From assembly GCF_041381155.1 (NCBI RefSeq), contig NC_091143.1:29513331-29577330 (forward strand): DNA of 64,000 nucleotides, given 5' to 3'. This DNA is from Argopecten irradians. Taxonomy: Eukaryota; Mollusca; Bivalvia; Pectinida; Pectinidae. Positions 47,701 through 56,432 of this stretch are shown here, piece by piece; position 1 is the stretch's first letter; each line of letters begins with the position of its first letter. The translations under genes were made by a program, and so were the position numbers. The notes under the pieces were generated by a model. That model saw nothing but the letters and a program-made list of their open reading frames with translations, searched no databases and had not been told where the DNA came from.

Positions 47701-47775
47701 CGTCTGCAGGTACATCTACGATTGTTGGAGGAGGGCAAAGCTGGTCAGAATTTAGATGAAAACATTAATAAGTAA
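35625..47775 (+). CDS. HVCN1: Voltage-gated proton channel Hv1, seven exons, complete
   Basis: Encodes a 304-residue Hv1 channel, which extrudes protons through its voltage-sensor domain and dimerises by a C-terminal coiled coil. Exons: 35,625-35,710, 42,775-42,899, 44,357-44,664, 45,061-45,114, 46,567-46,705, 47,212-47,327 and 47,689-47,775, all in frame with GT-AG borders. S1 (about 43-66) has Asp54 at the human D112 position. S2 (about 157-178) has His160 and Glu173 (human H140, E153). S3 has Asp194 and Asp205. S4 '[11 protein letters not shown]' holds Arg228, 231, 234 and Asn237, the full Hv1 signature. Residues 239-300 form a charged coiled coil. The S1-S2 loop (72-152) is long and His-rich, with about 15 His, against roughly a dozen loop residues in human. 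Human His193 has no counterpart. The N-terminus is short (about 40 residues). The gene is intact, unlike its neighbours downstream. Confidence 0.95.
36385..36590 (+). mobile_element. Short SINE (tRNA-derived head), intact copy in Hv1 intron 1
   Basis: The head has A-box-like 'ggtggccgagtggttaagat' and B-box-like 'ggatcgaatccc'; the body has 'gtggtttttctccgggtact' and 'ccggctttcctccacc'; the tail is 'ccttacatgaccctggctgt' plus 'taataggac' and an A-rich end. About 205 bp and closely similar to 50,892-51,097. The head looks like a Leu/Ser-type tRNA with a variable arm, but it is not a functional tRNA gene. Confidence 0.85.
36711..36842. repeat. Minisatellite, three units of about 42-48 bp
   Basis: Three units of 'aataagcgcggacatttcct' plus 'gacacgtgcagtacacgctt', the second with a short extra 'cttcaata'. 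In Hv1 intron 1. Confidence 0.85.
37965..38065. repeat. Terminal palindrome of the 440-bp dispersed element
   Basis: 'gatagggatattctacc' and 'gggtagaatatccctatcct' form an inverted pair around 'cacaacattttgtgatcc'. The same termini border the elements at 11,985-12,425 and 54,870-55,415. Probably a solo terminal fragment or a derivative. Confidence 0.55.
38085..38400 (+). mobile_element. Long SINE family, forward copy lacking the head
   Basis: 'gccgagacacaccaacg', 'agcttagcgctcagtataca', 'gatatagcactataaaaagg', 'ccactatacaaaaagacaca' and the tail 'ggccgtccttaagtggtcct' 'ggccgttaataagac', with an A-rich 'ccaaaccaaacaaa' end. Moderately diverged. Confidence 0.7.
40783..40910. repeat. Foldback repeat, 'AATTTATCAAAGAGTTCAATAA' type
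   Basis: 'tgatatgaaatttatcaaag' and its inverted answer 'gataaattccatatca' enclose 'cgacctttcggcgagtgg'. Related pieces lie at 46,752-46,855 and 56,150-56,225. A small inverted-repeat family. Confidence 0.55.
41450..41612 (+). mobile_element. 'GATGCTCCACCGC' MITE, partial copy
   Basis: Shares 'cttccatatagagcatagtg', 'gatggtaatggtgtacgtaa' and the end 'cagcgctggagcatta' with 34,431-34,782. The left part is missing. Confidence 0.6.
42262..42575 (+). mobile_element. Old copy of the long SINE family
   Basis: Head-like 'aaggaaagctcttggtccta' 'tcccctt', then 'attgtcagtataatatgaca' 'gggttgagtgt', 'gagttccacta'. Heavily diverged. Ends about 200 bp before Hv1 exon 2. Confidence 0.5.
42775..42899 (+). 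CDS. HVCN1: Hv1 exon 2 (S1)
   Basis: 125 nt after 'ctttctttcag', donor 'gtaagt'. Encodes '[18 protein letters not shown]' and S1 '[20 protein letters not shown]'. Asp54 is the selectivity residue. Phase 2 in, phase 1 out. Confidence 0.93.
43178..43358. mobile_element. 'TTTGCATATTACAGAGTTA' MITE, copy 3
   Basis: Left end 'tattgaagagttacctccct', inner 'gacgttacgctcgcaaac' 'atatgacgtaacaata', right end 'gataatatgcaaattcagga' type. Diverged from the copies at 53,190 and 60,302 but in the same order. Confidence 0.6.
43918..44123 (-). mobile_element. 'ACCCGATAACGTTT' MITE, copy 2
   Basis: Shares 'gtactggtatctctagtagt' 'aatggaacgtaatta', 'cttcccgttgacatgacgtt' and the end 'ttatcagttatcacgaggta' with 53,560-53,757; reverse of 5,939-6,128. 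Lies about 230 bp before Hv1 exon 3. Confidence 0.6.
44357..44664 (+). CDS. HVCN1: Hv1 exon 3 (His-rich extracellular loop and S2)
   Basis: 308 nt after 'cttgtcatttgcag', donor 'gtatgt'. The first 80 or so residues are extracellular and low in hydrophobic residues, with about 15 His, including '[16 protein letters not shown]', several Asp/Glu, and sequons at 'NSS', 'NYT', 'NSS' and 'NHT'. S2 follows as '[18 protein letters not shown]'. The equivalent exon of the paralog is 83 nt. Confidence 0.93.
45061..45114 (+). CDS. HVCN1: Hv1 exon 4 (S2-S3 linker)
   Basis: 54 nt after 'cgtctactacag', donor 'gtgagg'. Encodes '[18 protein letters not shown]', the inner end of S2 and the cytosolic linker. 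Phase 0 at both ends. Confidence 0.93.
45140..45440 (-). mobile_element. Long SINE family, reverse copy in Hv1 intron 4
   Basis: Contains, in reverse of the family, 'cctattaacagccgtggtca' 'ttaaaggacat', 'gtgccatatcactgaagcat', 'cactccacccggtcacatta' and 'tactgacaacgggcg'. It ends where the minisatellite flank begins. Confidence 0.7.
45490..46566 (+). repeat. 38-bp minisatellite made of Hv1 exon 5's own acceptor and first codons
   Basis: About 28 tandem units, period 38 bp, running directly into exon 5. A typical unit is 'tttttattccag' followed by 'atgtttgacgctatagttgt' 'gttgtg'. The real exon border reads 'tttaatttcag' then 'gtgtttgacgctatagttgt' 'gttg'. Each unit therefore carries a polypyrimidine tract, an AG acceptor and a copy of the codons for FDAIVVL. 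Units differ by small changes; those at about 46,020-46,200 and 46,320-46,420 are the most eroded, with many single-base gaps. As 38 is not a multiple of three and the next unit reads into 'ctatag', use of an upstream acceptor should end in a stop. No such array is seen at the paralog's exon (9,905). Confidence 0.93.
46567..46705 (+). CDS. HVCN1: Hv1 exon 5 (S3-S4 voltage sensor)
   Basis: 139 nt after 'tttaatttcag', donor 'gtaagt'. Encodes '[19 protein letters not shown]', the loop '[12 protein letters not shown]' and S4 '[13 protein letters not shown]'. The three Arg and the Asn of the Hv1 signature are all present. Acceptor choice is ambiguous because of the array before it; this one keeps the frame and the family alignment. 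Confidence 0.94.
46752..46855. repeat. Foldback repeat related to 40,783
   Basis: 'gagtttaataatttgatata' and 'gaagcctttacccagcggct' share order with 40,783-40,910. The right arm is weak. Confidence 0.45.
47212..47327 (+). CDS. HVCN1: Hv1 exon 6 (end of S4, coiled coil)
   Basis: 116 nt after 'ccttgttacag', donor 'gtaaga'. Encodes '[20 protein letters not shown]' and then '[16 protein letters not shown]', the start of the dimerisation helix with heptad spacing. Confidence 0.92.
47689..47775 (+). CDS. HVCN1: Hv1 exon 7 (C-terminus and stop)
   Basis: 87 nt after 'attacctctag'. Encodes '[19 protein letters not shown]' and a polar end, then TAA at 47,773-47,775. Continues the coiled coil. Confidence 0.9.
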   Translation, partial: AELERLQVHLRLLEEGKAGQNLDENINK

Positions 47776-47894
47776 TAGGTAGATGATTCGTAATTTATCG
47801 CTTTCATGCATACCGTATAGTCGGTTATTTTTGCGGGAAAAGTATTTTCGTCATTTCGTTGGACCCTGATGTGATGGCCAAATATTATTTAATG

Positions 47895-47900
47895 AATAAA
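47895..47900 (+). promoter_or_regulatory. Candidate Hv1 poly(A) signal
   Basis: An 'aataaa' hexamer about 120 bp after the stop codon. The position suits a short 3' untranslated region; AT-rich surroundings make a chance match possible. Confidence 0.4.
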
Positions 47901-48053
47901 ACATATGATGGAGAAAAGTTGTAACCCGCTTATTGAAAACAAATCTTCTATTTTCCTTCTAAAATGCAAAATATTTATCCTGCGTAGATACTCGGCCAAA
48001 CGGTAACTATATTTTGCATTGTTGAATATGTATAAAAAGCGCGCATAGAAAAT

Positions 48054-48400
48054 AAAGATGCTCCACCACTGACTGAGCATAAAAGAAAATCATCATTTGA
48101 ACAATTACTGACGTTTAATTGTGTATTTGTGTGTCTAATTAACATAAAGATAAATATAAAATCATTTATTTCGATTTTGGTACATGCTCAATAAATACTT
48201 CATTCCATATAGGGCAAAGTGTAATGGATTTTTTTTTTCTGGACGCAATTAGTTATCTTTGATATTTTTGTTAAATAAGAAGTTGAAACTTTTCAATGGT
48301 GGTAATAGTTAAAAGTAAGTAGATTTTGTAACTGAAGAACATGACTAATTCGTCTATTATCTACTGTTTTAATAGATAAAAATAAGCATTTAGAAAGGAA
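48054..48400 (+). mobile_element. 'GATGCTCCACCGC' MITE, copy with good left end
   Basis: 'aaagatgctccaccactgac' 'tgagcataaa', then 'tcattccatatagggcaaag', 'gacgcaattagtta' and 'tcaatggtggtaatagtt' match 34,431-34,782 in order. The right TIR is lost. Confidence 0.65.
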
Positions 48401-48894
48401 ATAATAAAACATACATACTATTCATGAATAGAAACATGTGAATCTAACATTTGTTCGAAACATGTGAATGAAATAATTTGTTCAAAACCTGATTGTATTC
48501 AAACTCGAGATTATGGAAAATTAGCTTTCACAAATAAAAATGATCTAATCTATGAAATCAACAAATGCAAACTTACATACAATACACATAGTAGAAATAG
48601 AACCTAATAAATATTGTAACCAGGATCGAGAAAACATTGTTTGTTTATTTTAACAACAATTACTGCAAATAGAATTATTTTGGTGCCGATTAAATTTCGT
48701 TTTATCAATTATTTTCGGGGCAATATTCTGTCGCATTTTCGAATTCTTCGCAAAATACTCGAAATTTAGTCGCAAGTGAAAATATTTTGGTTTACAGTAT
48801 ATTGTAATTCCAAACAAATCGTATAAAGTACATTGGGATGACTAACTGAACAGACCGACTGCTACTACTGTAGGTAAATACATACAAACATGGG

Positions 48895-49072
48895 ATGAAT
48901 AGTGGTTACACAAAGATGGATGTTGGATATAGAATTTATACAGATGAGTGAGTTATTTTTCAAAAGACACAAACTTAAGCGAGAGAATTTAAAAAAGACA
49001 ACTAACGAGTGTGAAACAAATTCCATATCCAACAACCGGTAGTTGTGTGACCTGTTTCTACCACAAATAAAT
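48895..49072 (-). mobile_element. 'GTTGTTGGATATG' foldback element, copy 1
   Basis: 'ggatgttggatatagaattt' at left answers 'aaattccatatccaacaacc' at right. The outer right end 'gtgacctgtttctaccacaa' matches the start of 63,848-64,000 in reverse. About 175 bp. Confidence 0.65.
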
Positions 49073-49204
49073 AATATTCAAGAAGGCTAGATTAAGGTAA
49101 ACTTTCTGACATATGCAAATAATGTGTTACAGTAGTAATGTTCGTTGAATAAGTACGCTGTAATCAATCAACGGTATGCTAGGCTAATATGGATGGACGG
49201 ACAA

Positions 49205-49394
49205 TCAGGAGGACGTTGGAAATTCCTGACATTCCTTTGGAATCCCTAACCATGTTCCATATCCCTGGTTGTGTAGGGGTGTTTACAGAATTTCCTTGCA
49301 GCTCTGATATTGTGTAGAGGCCTTCTTTGTAGCCAGATAGTCGTCCTTGACAAGAATTCCGATACCTACCTCAGTGCATATTTCCTTGTATGAC
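49205..49394 (-). pseudogene. ADAR/ADAD-like, C-terminal exon with internal stop
   Basis: After 'acatgttcag' it reads 'SYKEICTEVGIGILVKDDYL' 'ATKKASTQYQSCKEIL', then TAA (49,283-49,285), then in the same frame 'TPLHNQGYGTWLGIPKECQE' and a TGA at 49,205-49,207. The 'Y..AKKA..YQ' and 'GYGTW..P.E' pieces are the ADAR-family C-terminus on both sides of the stop, so the TAA looks like a nonsense change in a once longer frame. Confidence 0.8.
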
Positions 49395-50867
49395 CTGAAC
49401 ATGTAGTTTTAACACAGTTGTGAACTTCTTCTGGAATTTTAAGATAAATGAATAGAGTCAATAAACATTGGTAGCGCTGAATAAATCATCGTATATAAAC
49501 TGTAATCACGCTATACACAACCGACAAAATAAGTTTATCCGAATTCGTTTCTTTTGCTTAATAATTACAAAATGAATGAAAACGCAATTAAAACATATAT
49601 TAATTCATATTCGATTTGATTCATGTAAAATATCATACTGCTATATCTCTCTATCTATTTTAATGTTCCTAACAATAATATTCATAATATCACTTTACTG
49701 TCTTCCACCATACAAATTCATGTCTACATTTATCATATAGTCCTTATCCGCCTTATAGTTTCGACCATATGATTTTTTTGTATATGACTTGACGTCAGTA
49801 AGCGATGACGTGACGTCAGGATTTCGAGGACGCGGGACAAAATGGCAGCCTCTGCCGAATTTTTGCAACACATGTTGACGTTGAGATAATTTGAAATGTA
49901 TGTTGTTGTAGTAATATAAGATTTGTGTGCATTTCATTTTTTTTACATTGAACACTTATTTAAGTATTTATGTATTTTATAATCTATTTACGGCTCATTA
50001 TTGTGATTGTATATGTATCATTTCAATTCAAATAGATGTATTTAGAAAAGTGGTTGACATTTAAAATACATGTACGTTTAGCCTGAACAGAATAATAGTG
50101 CAATATTGAACGATCATGAAACCAATAAATAAATGAATCATTGTGACCAAACCATATTTTCATTATTATATCATTCAATACACTAATTATGAAAATAGAG
50201 ACATTACTGTCGTTCAAAAACTTTAAAACGAAAAAACTAAAAGACAATACAAATGAAAGTTATTCATAATTTTCAATCTTCCTTAAAGGATACCAAGTCA
50301 ACACTTTACAATCAAGGCTAGTCAACATGAAGTGTGCTCGATAATCACGTGAAACCGTTTAAGGCAATAAGAAAGCAATTATTTAATTAGTATCACAGTT
50401 TGTTAGTGACCTAATATGGAATAATATTGGGTATAAACAGGAGCCTAGCTTGTTTCTGTTACACTCGTGTTTTCCGTATTAGGTCACTTACAAAATCTAA
50501 TAAAAAATCTCCAGAATGGGGCCCTTGAAAATAGTTAATTGTAAAATGAATTAGAACTTAGAAAAAATAAACAATTTTACCACATCAAATCACTCGAAGA
50601 CGTTGTCGCGGTCCATTTCGTTATATATATATATGAGTGTTGCCATTTTCTCATTGCTTTTGAAAGTTTCATCAGTGTTAACATTCGTGTTTTTGTTTCA
50701 ATAATGACGTGTTGGGGCAATGAATGCTAACTCTATCGTACGAACGTAATAAAAGATTCTAGTAGCGTGGCTTCATTTTAACCAATATGAATACAAGCGT
50801 CTAGACTGAGCGATATAATATTAAACACATATTACGATATAACAATTTTTTAAAATTGAATTCATAT

Positions 50868-51121
50868 CTTATATCATTAGTACTGACGCCCCGGTGGCCG
50901 AGTGGTTAAGATGTCCCGACATATTATCACAAGCCCTCCACCTCTGGGATGCGGGTTCGAATCCCATGTGGGGCAGTTGCCAGGTACTGACCGCTGGCCG
51001 GTGGTTTTTCTCCGGGTACTCCGGCTTTCCTCCACCAACAAACCTGGCACGTCCTTACATGACCCTGGCTGTTAATAGGACGTAAAACGTAACAAACCTT
51101 ATATCATTAGTACTGACGCCC
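50868..51121 (+). mobile_element. Short SINE with 24-bp target-site duplication
   Basis: The SINE body is 50,892-51,097, almost identical to 36,385-36,590 and with a better B box ('gggttcgaatccc'). It is flanked by perfect 24-bp direct repeats at 50,868-50,891 and 51,098-51,121 (beginning 'cttatatcattagtactgac'). This marks a recent LINE-type insertion, 28 bp below the inferred donor of the ADAD-like exon at 51,149. Confidence 0.93.
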
Positions 51122-51148
51122 AGATCAACCAGCTGTCATGGAGACCAC

Positions 51149-51370
51149 CCGTCGTTCCGTCCGTCATCTCGCGGCAGTCGTCTGCTCTGTTCCAGTTTAT
51201 GCTGTAAGCCGTCGACTTTCCAACACTTCTTTGTGGAGTCGTCTTGTAGGACACACCACCAAGTAAAGGATGGTTAAGTTTATAGCCAAATGGTAGATTT
51301 TCTACCATTTGGGTCTTTTCCAGCCGACAACACATTGCTCTAGCCATGTGTCTATTGTTGTAGAGGTTTC
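51149..51370 (-). pseudogene. ADAR/ADAD-like, deaminase exon 'NHPLLGGVS'
   Basis: 222 nt after 'actttgaaag', donor 'gtggtc'. Encodes 'GNLYNNRHMARAMCCRLE', 'LNHPLLGGVSYKTTPQRSVG' 'KSTAYSINWNRAD' and 'MTDGTTG'. This matches the ADAR block with the 'R.CCR', 'NHP' and 'NW..AD....DGT.G' motifs. The frame is open throughout. Confidence 0.9.
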
Positions 51371-51479
51371 CTTTCAAAGTAGATAATAGATTTTTTATTT
51401 GTTTTCATACCAAAAAAACGTTCTATTTGGCACATCCGTTTTCTTCTTACTTCTATGATTATTTTTTTTATCAAATCGC

Positions 51480-51560
51480 GAATTTACTCAGTTTATAAAC
51501 AAAATTTCTTTCATACCCCAATGAAGTTAAAAGAGTGGCATCATTGTATAAATGATCCGA
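51480..51560 (-). repeat. Copy of the 7-kb inverted-repeat motif
   Basis: 'caaaatttctttcatacccc' 'aatgaagttaaaa' is the reverse of the motif at about 7,008-7,060 and 7,230. A single arm only. Confidence 0.5.
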
Positions 51561-53189
51561 TTTGTTGTAAATGTGGTGTTCAAGCCAATTTTAAAAATCT
51601 CAAAGAAACTGCACTCAGCCCAATTTTCTTGAAACTTAGTATATCGATAGCACTACTAGTTGTTCCTTTAAAATGACAATACGTTTTCCTTTTGCAATTT
51701 CAAAAGGCCCAAAGGGCCTAAATTCTTCGTTAAAACTACTTGCACAAACATGCAAAAAATGGGTTAGCCTTTAGTAAATATTCTACATTTTTCATTCATA
51801 AATGATTTACGTAAATCGTATACTTAATATTTGAATTATTTCTTTTAGATATTCGACGGAAAATTGTTTGAAATAATAATGTTTAAGAAAAATTAATCTT
51901 TTGGAAAAAAAAACGAAAACGAAACATTGCTCTTTGTCATCTCATTTCACCCTGGTACATAACGGTATTTGTCCACAATTTTACCCCGCATTAAAAATAC
52001 TCTCAGGACATTTTCTGTCTATGTGTAAATGAGTTTCGAAATTAAAATCCGGCTTGAAAATACAGAGCGCAGGTAGCGACGTACCACTTCTGTGTTACTA
52101 TACATTCCCAATTTATGTTTCCAGCGTCTAATGTAAGTGAAAATTAGTGTACAGTAATGATTTTAGATGCTAAATATCATGGTAACACATTTGAAAATAT
52201 TGGTAGCCATGGTAGCAAAACGGGGCTTCTGATTGGCTGAAATTCTAATAATGTCAGAATGTGGAAATTGGTACACAGAGGTTACGAGGTATGCTGAGTA
52301 ACATGGTATTACTTTCAAAAAGTTTGGTTGCCATTGGAACAAAATTGAGGCCACTGATTGGTTAAAATTTAGATATTTATATATATATGTGGTGCTGGTA
52401 TTCTTTTCAGATTAAACATATTTTATTTGAAAATCAAATGTAACTCTGATTCCATCTTTAATAAAAGATACTTCATTCTTTATTTCATATCCATTTATAA
52501 TGATATCTGCTAAACAGTTTTACTACAAATTGATTTTTCAAGCAAAACAATTAATATATTTGGCAGAATAAGAATTAAGGATATTGGGTTTGCTCGAAAT
52601 ATTGGGCATATTATCGATTTATCCACACTTTTAAACCATTTTAAAAACATGCTTTAAAACCAGTTATAATCTTATAACAGATACTTTCGGAAACACCTGA
52701 AATCCGGGAAAATAGCATTTCAAAGGCTGAAATGTAGCCAGGAGAATTTTCTAAAACAAACAATATTTGCCCTAGATAACTAAATTCAAAATTGATTAAA
52801 GATACCATAATAAAACAACAATTAGTGATAGAATTTTGTAAACTAATATATATACTATAAAATTAGTGCATTTTTATTCTTGCATTTCCCCTAACACTGC
52901 AATAAAGCCTAACAACTAGAAAATATTTTATATTGAATTAAAATTGATTAAGAAAAATAATTCCAAAAAAAAATTTCAAAAGCTGGACACAAGGGGCCCC
53001 CTTGCCACAAACCTAAAGTATTGTTGGAAAGCATCATTTTTAGACCCTTTGTGCTTTTAAAAAAATACAAAACAGATAAAAAGCACATATGAAGTAGCTA
53101 TGTACCTGCAATGCAAAATGTGAAAAAAATCGGTGGGCGGATTTTGCAACTCCATCCTTATATTATTATCACAATTGCATTTCTCAAGT

Positions 53190-53348
53190 CGTTATTCCGA
53201 ATTGGTATTGATTGTGACGTCATGTGTTTGCGAGCGTAACGTCATACATTTCGGAGAAAACGACGTGAATTGCGCTCACAAAATAATGACGTAACAATCG
53301 ATACCTACCCGCAAGGGAGCTAACTCTGTAATATGCAAAGACGGAATA
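53190..53348. mobile_element. 'TTTGCATATTACAGAGTTA' MITE, copy 4
   Basis: Left 'ttccgaattggtattgattg', inner 'gtttgcgagcgtaacgtcat' and 'cacaaaataatgacgtaac', right 'ctacccgcaagggagctaac' 'tctgtaatatgcaaagacgg'. The right TIR is complete; the left is internally deleted. Confidence 0.7.
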
Positions 53349-53559
53349 TGTAGATAGGATTAATAGTAATGTTGCGAACTAGGTCGTTTTGGTGTTACAA
53401 CAGTATTATCAAATATGATATTAAAATGAAGATAAAAAACAGATTTACATAAAACAAACGGATAGTTATTAAGGAACATACTGTTAACCAACTTATTTTC
53501 GCGGCAACTTTATCTCGCGTTTTCATGAACAACGACATTTTCCTGGTGATTTCAGTGGG

Positions 53560-53757
53560 AATAATTCATGTACCACTTGATACCCGATAATGTTTGTGCG
53601 GGAATAGTATCTCCAGAAGTGATGGAACGTAACTATTTGTAAGCTTCCCGCTGAAATGACGTTACCACTGGATATCATCTTTTGACGTCATTCCACCACC
53701 ATATAGAAACAATAGTCCCACAGAAACGTTATCGGGTGTCACGTAGTACGATCATAT
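53560..53757 (-). mobile_element. 'ACCCGATAACGTTT' MITE, copy 3
   Basis: Ends 'gtaccacttgatacccgata' 'atgtttgtgcggga' and 'tcccacagaaacgttatcgg' 'gtgtcacgtagtac' are inverted copies of each other. The body shares 'agtgatggaacgtaac' and 'ttttgacgtcattccaccac' with the other two copies. About 200 bp. Confidence 0.72.
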
Positions 53758-53864
53758 GGTTGATTGTTTTTTCGTGTCGACTTATTTTGAGAATTTAAAT
53801 ATTTCGCGAAAATAAATCACACATTGAAATACGTTGGTTTATAGAAAATTACAATCGTCGCTAC

Positions 53865-54057
53865 CTAATGTGATGGAGGTGAGGTACACCGGTTCCAAAA
53901 GATTGGCCAGCAGTGCTCCCTGTACTCCCAGTAGATTCCATTTACAGATTTTGTCACTACAGGACATGACATGTAGTCGTTCTCCATTCCCTTATAGCGT
54001 CCATACCCTGATACCTAAAGCTCGATTGTCTATCGTTGGTCGGAATATGTCCTTCGC
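53865..54057 (-). pseudogene. ADAR/ADAD-like, 'GERL..MSCSDK' exon with a 1-nt shift
   Basis: After 'caaacggcag' one frame reads 'GEGHIPTNDRQSSFRYQGMD' 'AIRE', and the next frame reads '[20 protein letters not shown]' '[15 protein letters not shown]'. The ADAR family has these two parts joined directly, so one extra base near 'gaatgg' (about 53,984) has split the frame. 'MSCSDK' includes the Cys that is the third zinc ligand in active ADARs. Donor 'gtagcg' follows 'SITLG'. Confidence 0.85.
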
Positions 54058-54869
54058 CTGCCGTTTGAATAGAATAAAACACTAATATGACAAATTCAAC
54101 GCTATTGATAACCCTGACGATTTTTATCAAAGATCTGTATAGATACTTTTTAATTATACAATGATGTTTTCAATCTATTTATAAGAAAGAAAATACCGTA
54201 CATGATGTTATTTTTGTAGGGAACACGTTATGTTGTTTCAGGCATAATTATAGAAAACGTTGCAACTTTAAAATCAAAAATTAAAAACTCAGTGCCAAAT
54301 GATTTAGTTTATATTAACATTTACTAATTTGCCAGCCGTGATATATTTCTCTGTCAAACTATTGGAAACGAATGATAGCAGACCGGAATAACGTACAAAA
54401 AATAATAACGTGACGTCATGAATACACTACGTCATTAGTTTGATGCGCAGTCGAAAGATCCGTGATTATTTCGCGATGGAAATGATTTTTCTTTGATTGA
54501 TATTCGTTTTTTTCTTTTGTTGTGGGAAAAAACAGTCATCCCCCACCTCGAGGTTTGACATTGAAATATCAGCCCTCATTGAAAATGGGAGGAATAGCCA
54601 TGTCCTGGATTGGACATCCACGAATTACACACCATATTGTGATTTCGTTGTCACACCCTAATCCATGGCAAGGTTCCATTATTATATGTACTAGAAATGT
54701 TATGCATGAGAAACATAAGTGCATGAATGAACATAGTTTCTCTGATATTTATATCAGTGTCACTGATTTTTATCAAGATGTGCTGTCATTGAGCCTTTAT
54801 TCAAATCAAAATCACTATACAGACAAACCCCAGTAGAAGAAGGTGGAGGAGGAGGGAGTAAGACCTGTG

Positions 54870-55415
54870 AAGACTCTTTCATATATGGATATGAAGGATA
54901 TGGGATATTCTAACCGCTTATCATTTGAAGCGAGTGACGTCACGGTGATCGCGACGGTCATATTTAGTTAACACTTAATGTACAAAATGTAGTTAAAACC
55001 CTAGGCAATAGTAACAGTTGCCGAGGATTTTGCAACAGTTTGTGATCCCGAGGACAGAATATCCCTATCCTTCATATCCACTTATGAAAGAGTATTTTTC
55101 TTTCATACCTAGACGTTTTATTGCAATTTTACATCTATAATATCCCGCTATTTTGAAATAAACTCGAAGAAATCCACGACTGGAAGTCAATTTTCCATAC
55201 AAGAAAAATTGCGTGATACTTTCAACACAAAGTCCGTTGTTTGCATTTTAATAGTAAAACCAGTCATATTTGAGAAAAAAATGTTAAAATTTTACCGAGG
55301 AAACAGAAATTTTGTTGACGCCGTGACGTCACGAGGTTTTATTGCATGAGTAGTCATTCAATACAGCCTCAGGCGACATGAGTGTATTGCCCTGGACCAG
55401 CCAGTATTACACCCG
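54870..55415 (+). mobile_element. Dispersed element of 440-550 bp, forward copy
   Basis: Starts 'gactctttcatatatggata' 'tgaaggatatggg' and runs to 'cctcaggcgacatgagtgt'. It carries 'gaggacagaatatccctatc' in the middle and two 'gtgacgtcac' motifs. Same blocks as 11,985-12,425 in reverse. Contains an extra inner foldback relative to that copy. Confidence 0.6.
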
Positions 55416-56149
55416 CAGCAGGTATGAAAGAAACATGCTTATATAAACTATCAGAAACATGTTAAAAAGTCTCCTATGTCTAAACTACACCGCTCTATCT
55501 CTATGTTATGACAATTACGAGGAAATTGAACAGATTTAAAAACAAATTAGTCAAATATAAACCTACTACAAAGTAGCTAAATTGAATACATATGCGGCAA
55601 CAGCTTATAATAAACCATGCTTTAAAACCCTGACACACCAGTCGCAATCACAGAAATATAAAACAGATAGAGTCTACAAGGTCTAAACGAATTTAAACAG
55701 AAATGCTATTGTTAAATTGTTATGTATACTATAATAAAGGGTTTTAACCTATTTGGATTGATCAAAATACACTTACACCTTGGAATTTTACATTTTCTAC
55801 GATGCCTTGTTGGAATGCGGTCATGCGTGTTTTTAACAAGAGTATTAGAAGAGTAATTCACGCACTTACATGTAGCTCACAAAGCGCAAGTAGCGCACGG
55901 GAGATAACTCCTAAACAATATGTGGTAACATTACACAAAAAAATAAATAAATATGATCATTTCAATAATCCCATTTACACTTATTAGGCCATGTAATACA
56001 TGATTGTCAGGTTTCGCCAATAGTGTTTCAACTCCAGAAATAACTAGCGAGCAGAATTACAAAAAAATGACGCTTTATTCCTAGTGATAACGGATATAAT
56101 ATGAGAGAATATTTCACACTTAGGACATATAGAGAAAATTTTACATGTA

Positions 56150-56225
56150 ACATGGAATTTAACAAAGGAGTTCAATAATGTAATATACCATAAGCCCTTA
56201 GGCGAAATCACGTTCGGATGGGATG
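56150..56225 (-). repeat. Foldback repeat related to 40,783, partial
   Basis: 'catggaatttaacaaaggag' 'ttcaataatgtaatatacca' and 'agcccttaggcgaa' resemble the left half of 40,783-40,910. Confidence 0.4.
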
Positions 56226-56432
56226 TTTCAGTAATTGTCATCTTTAAATACCACTCAAAAATACAATATTAAAACACATGTTACCTTGTTCGATTTTTGT
56301 CCGTAGAAGCCCGTGCTTTTTTATGTCAAATATCGGTCTATGATTAACGTCTGCATCCGATGATATGCCAGAGCTGCAAACAAATACAAATGTCGAAACC
56401 AAAACCAAAACTACAGGACTATTAAATATTAA

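Noticed and set aside
55868-55908. Minus-strand 'VISRALLALCELH' with AG and GT at its ends, resembling the missing deaminase helix after H-A-E
   Set aside because: It lies downstream of the 'PCGD' exon in gene order, whereas this segment should come before it, and it is only 41 nt. Taken as chance.
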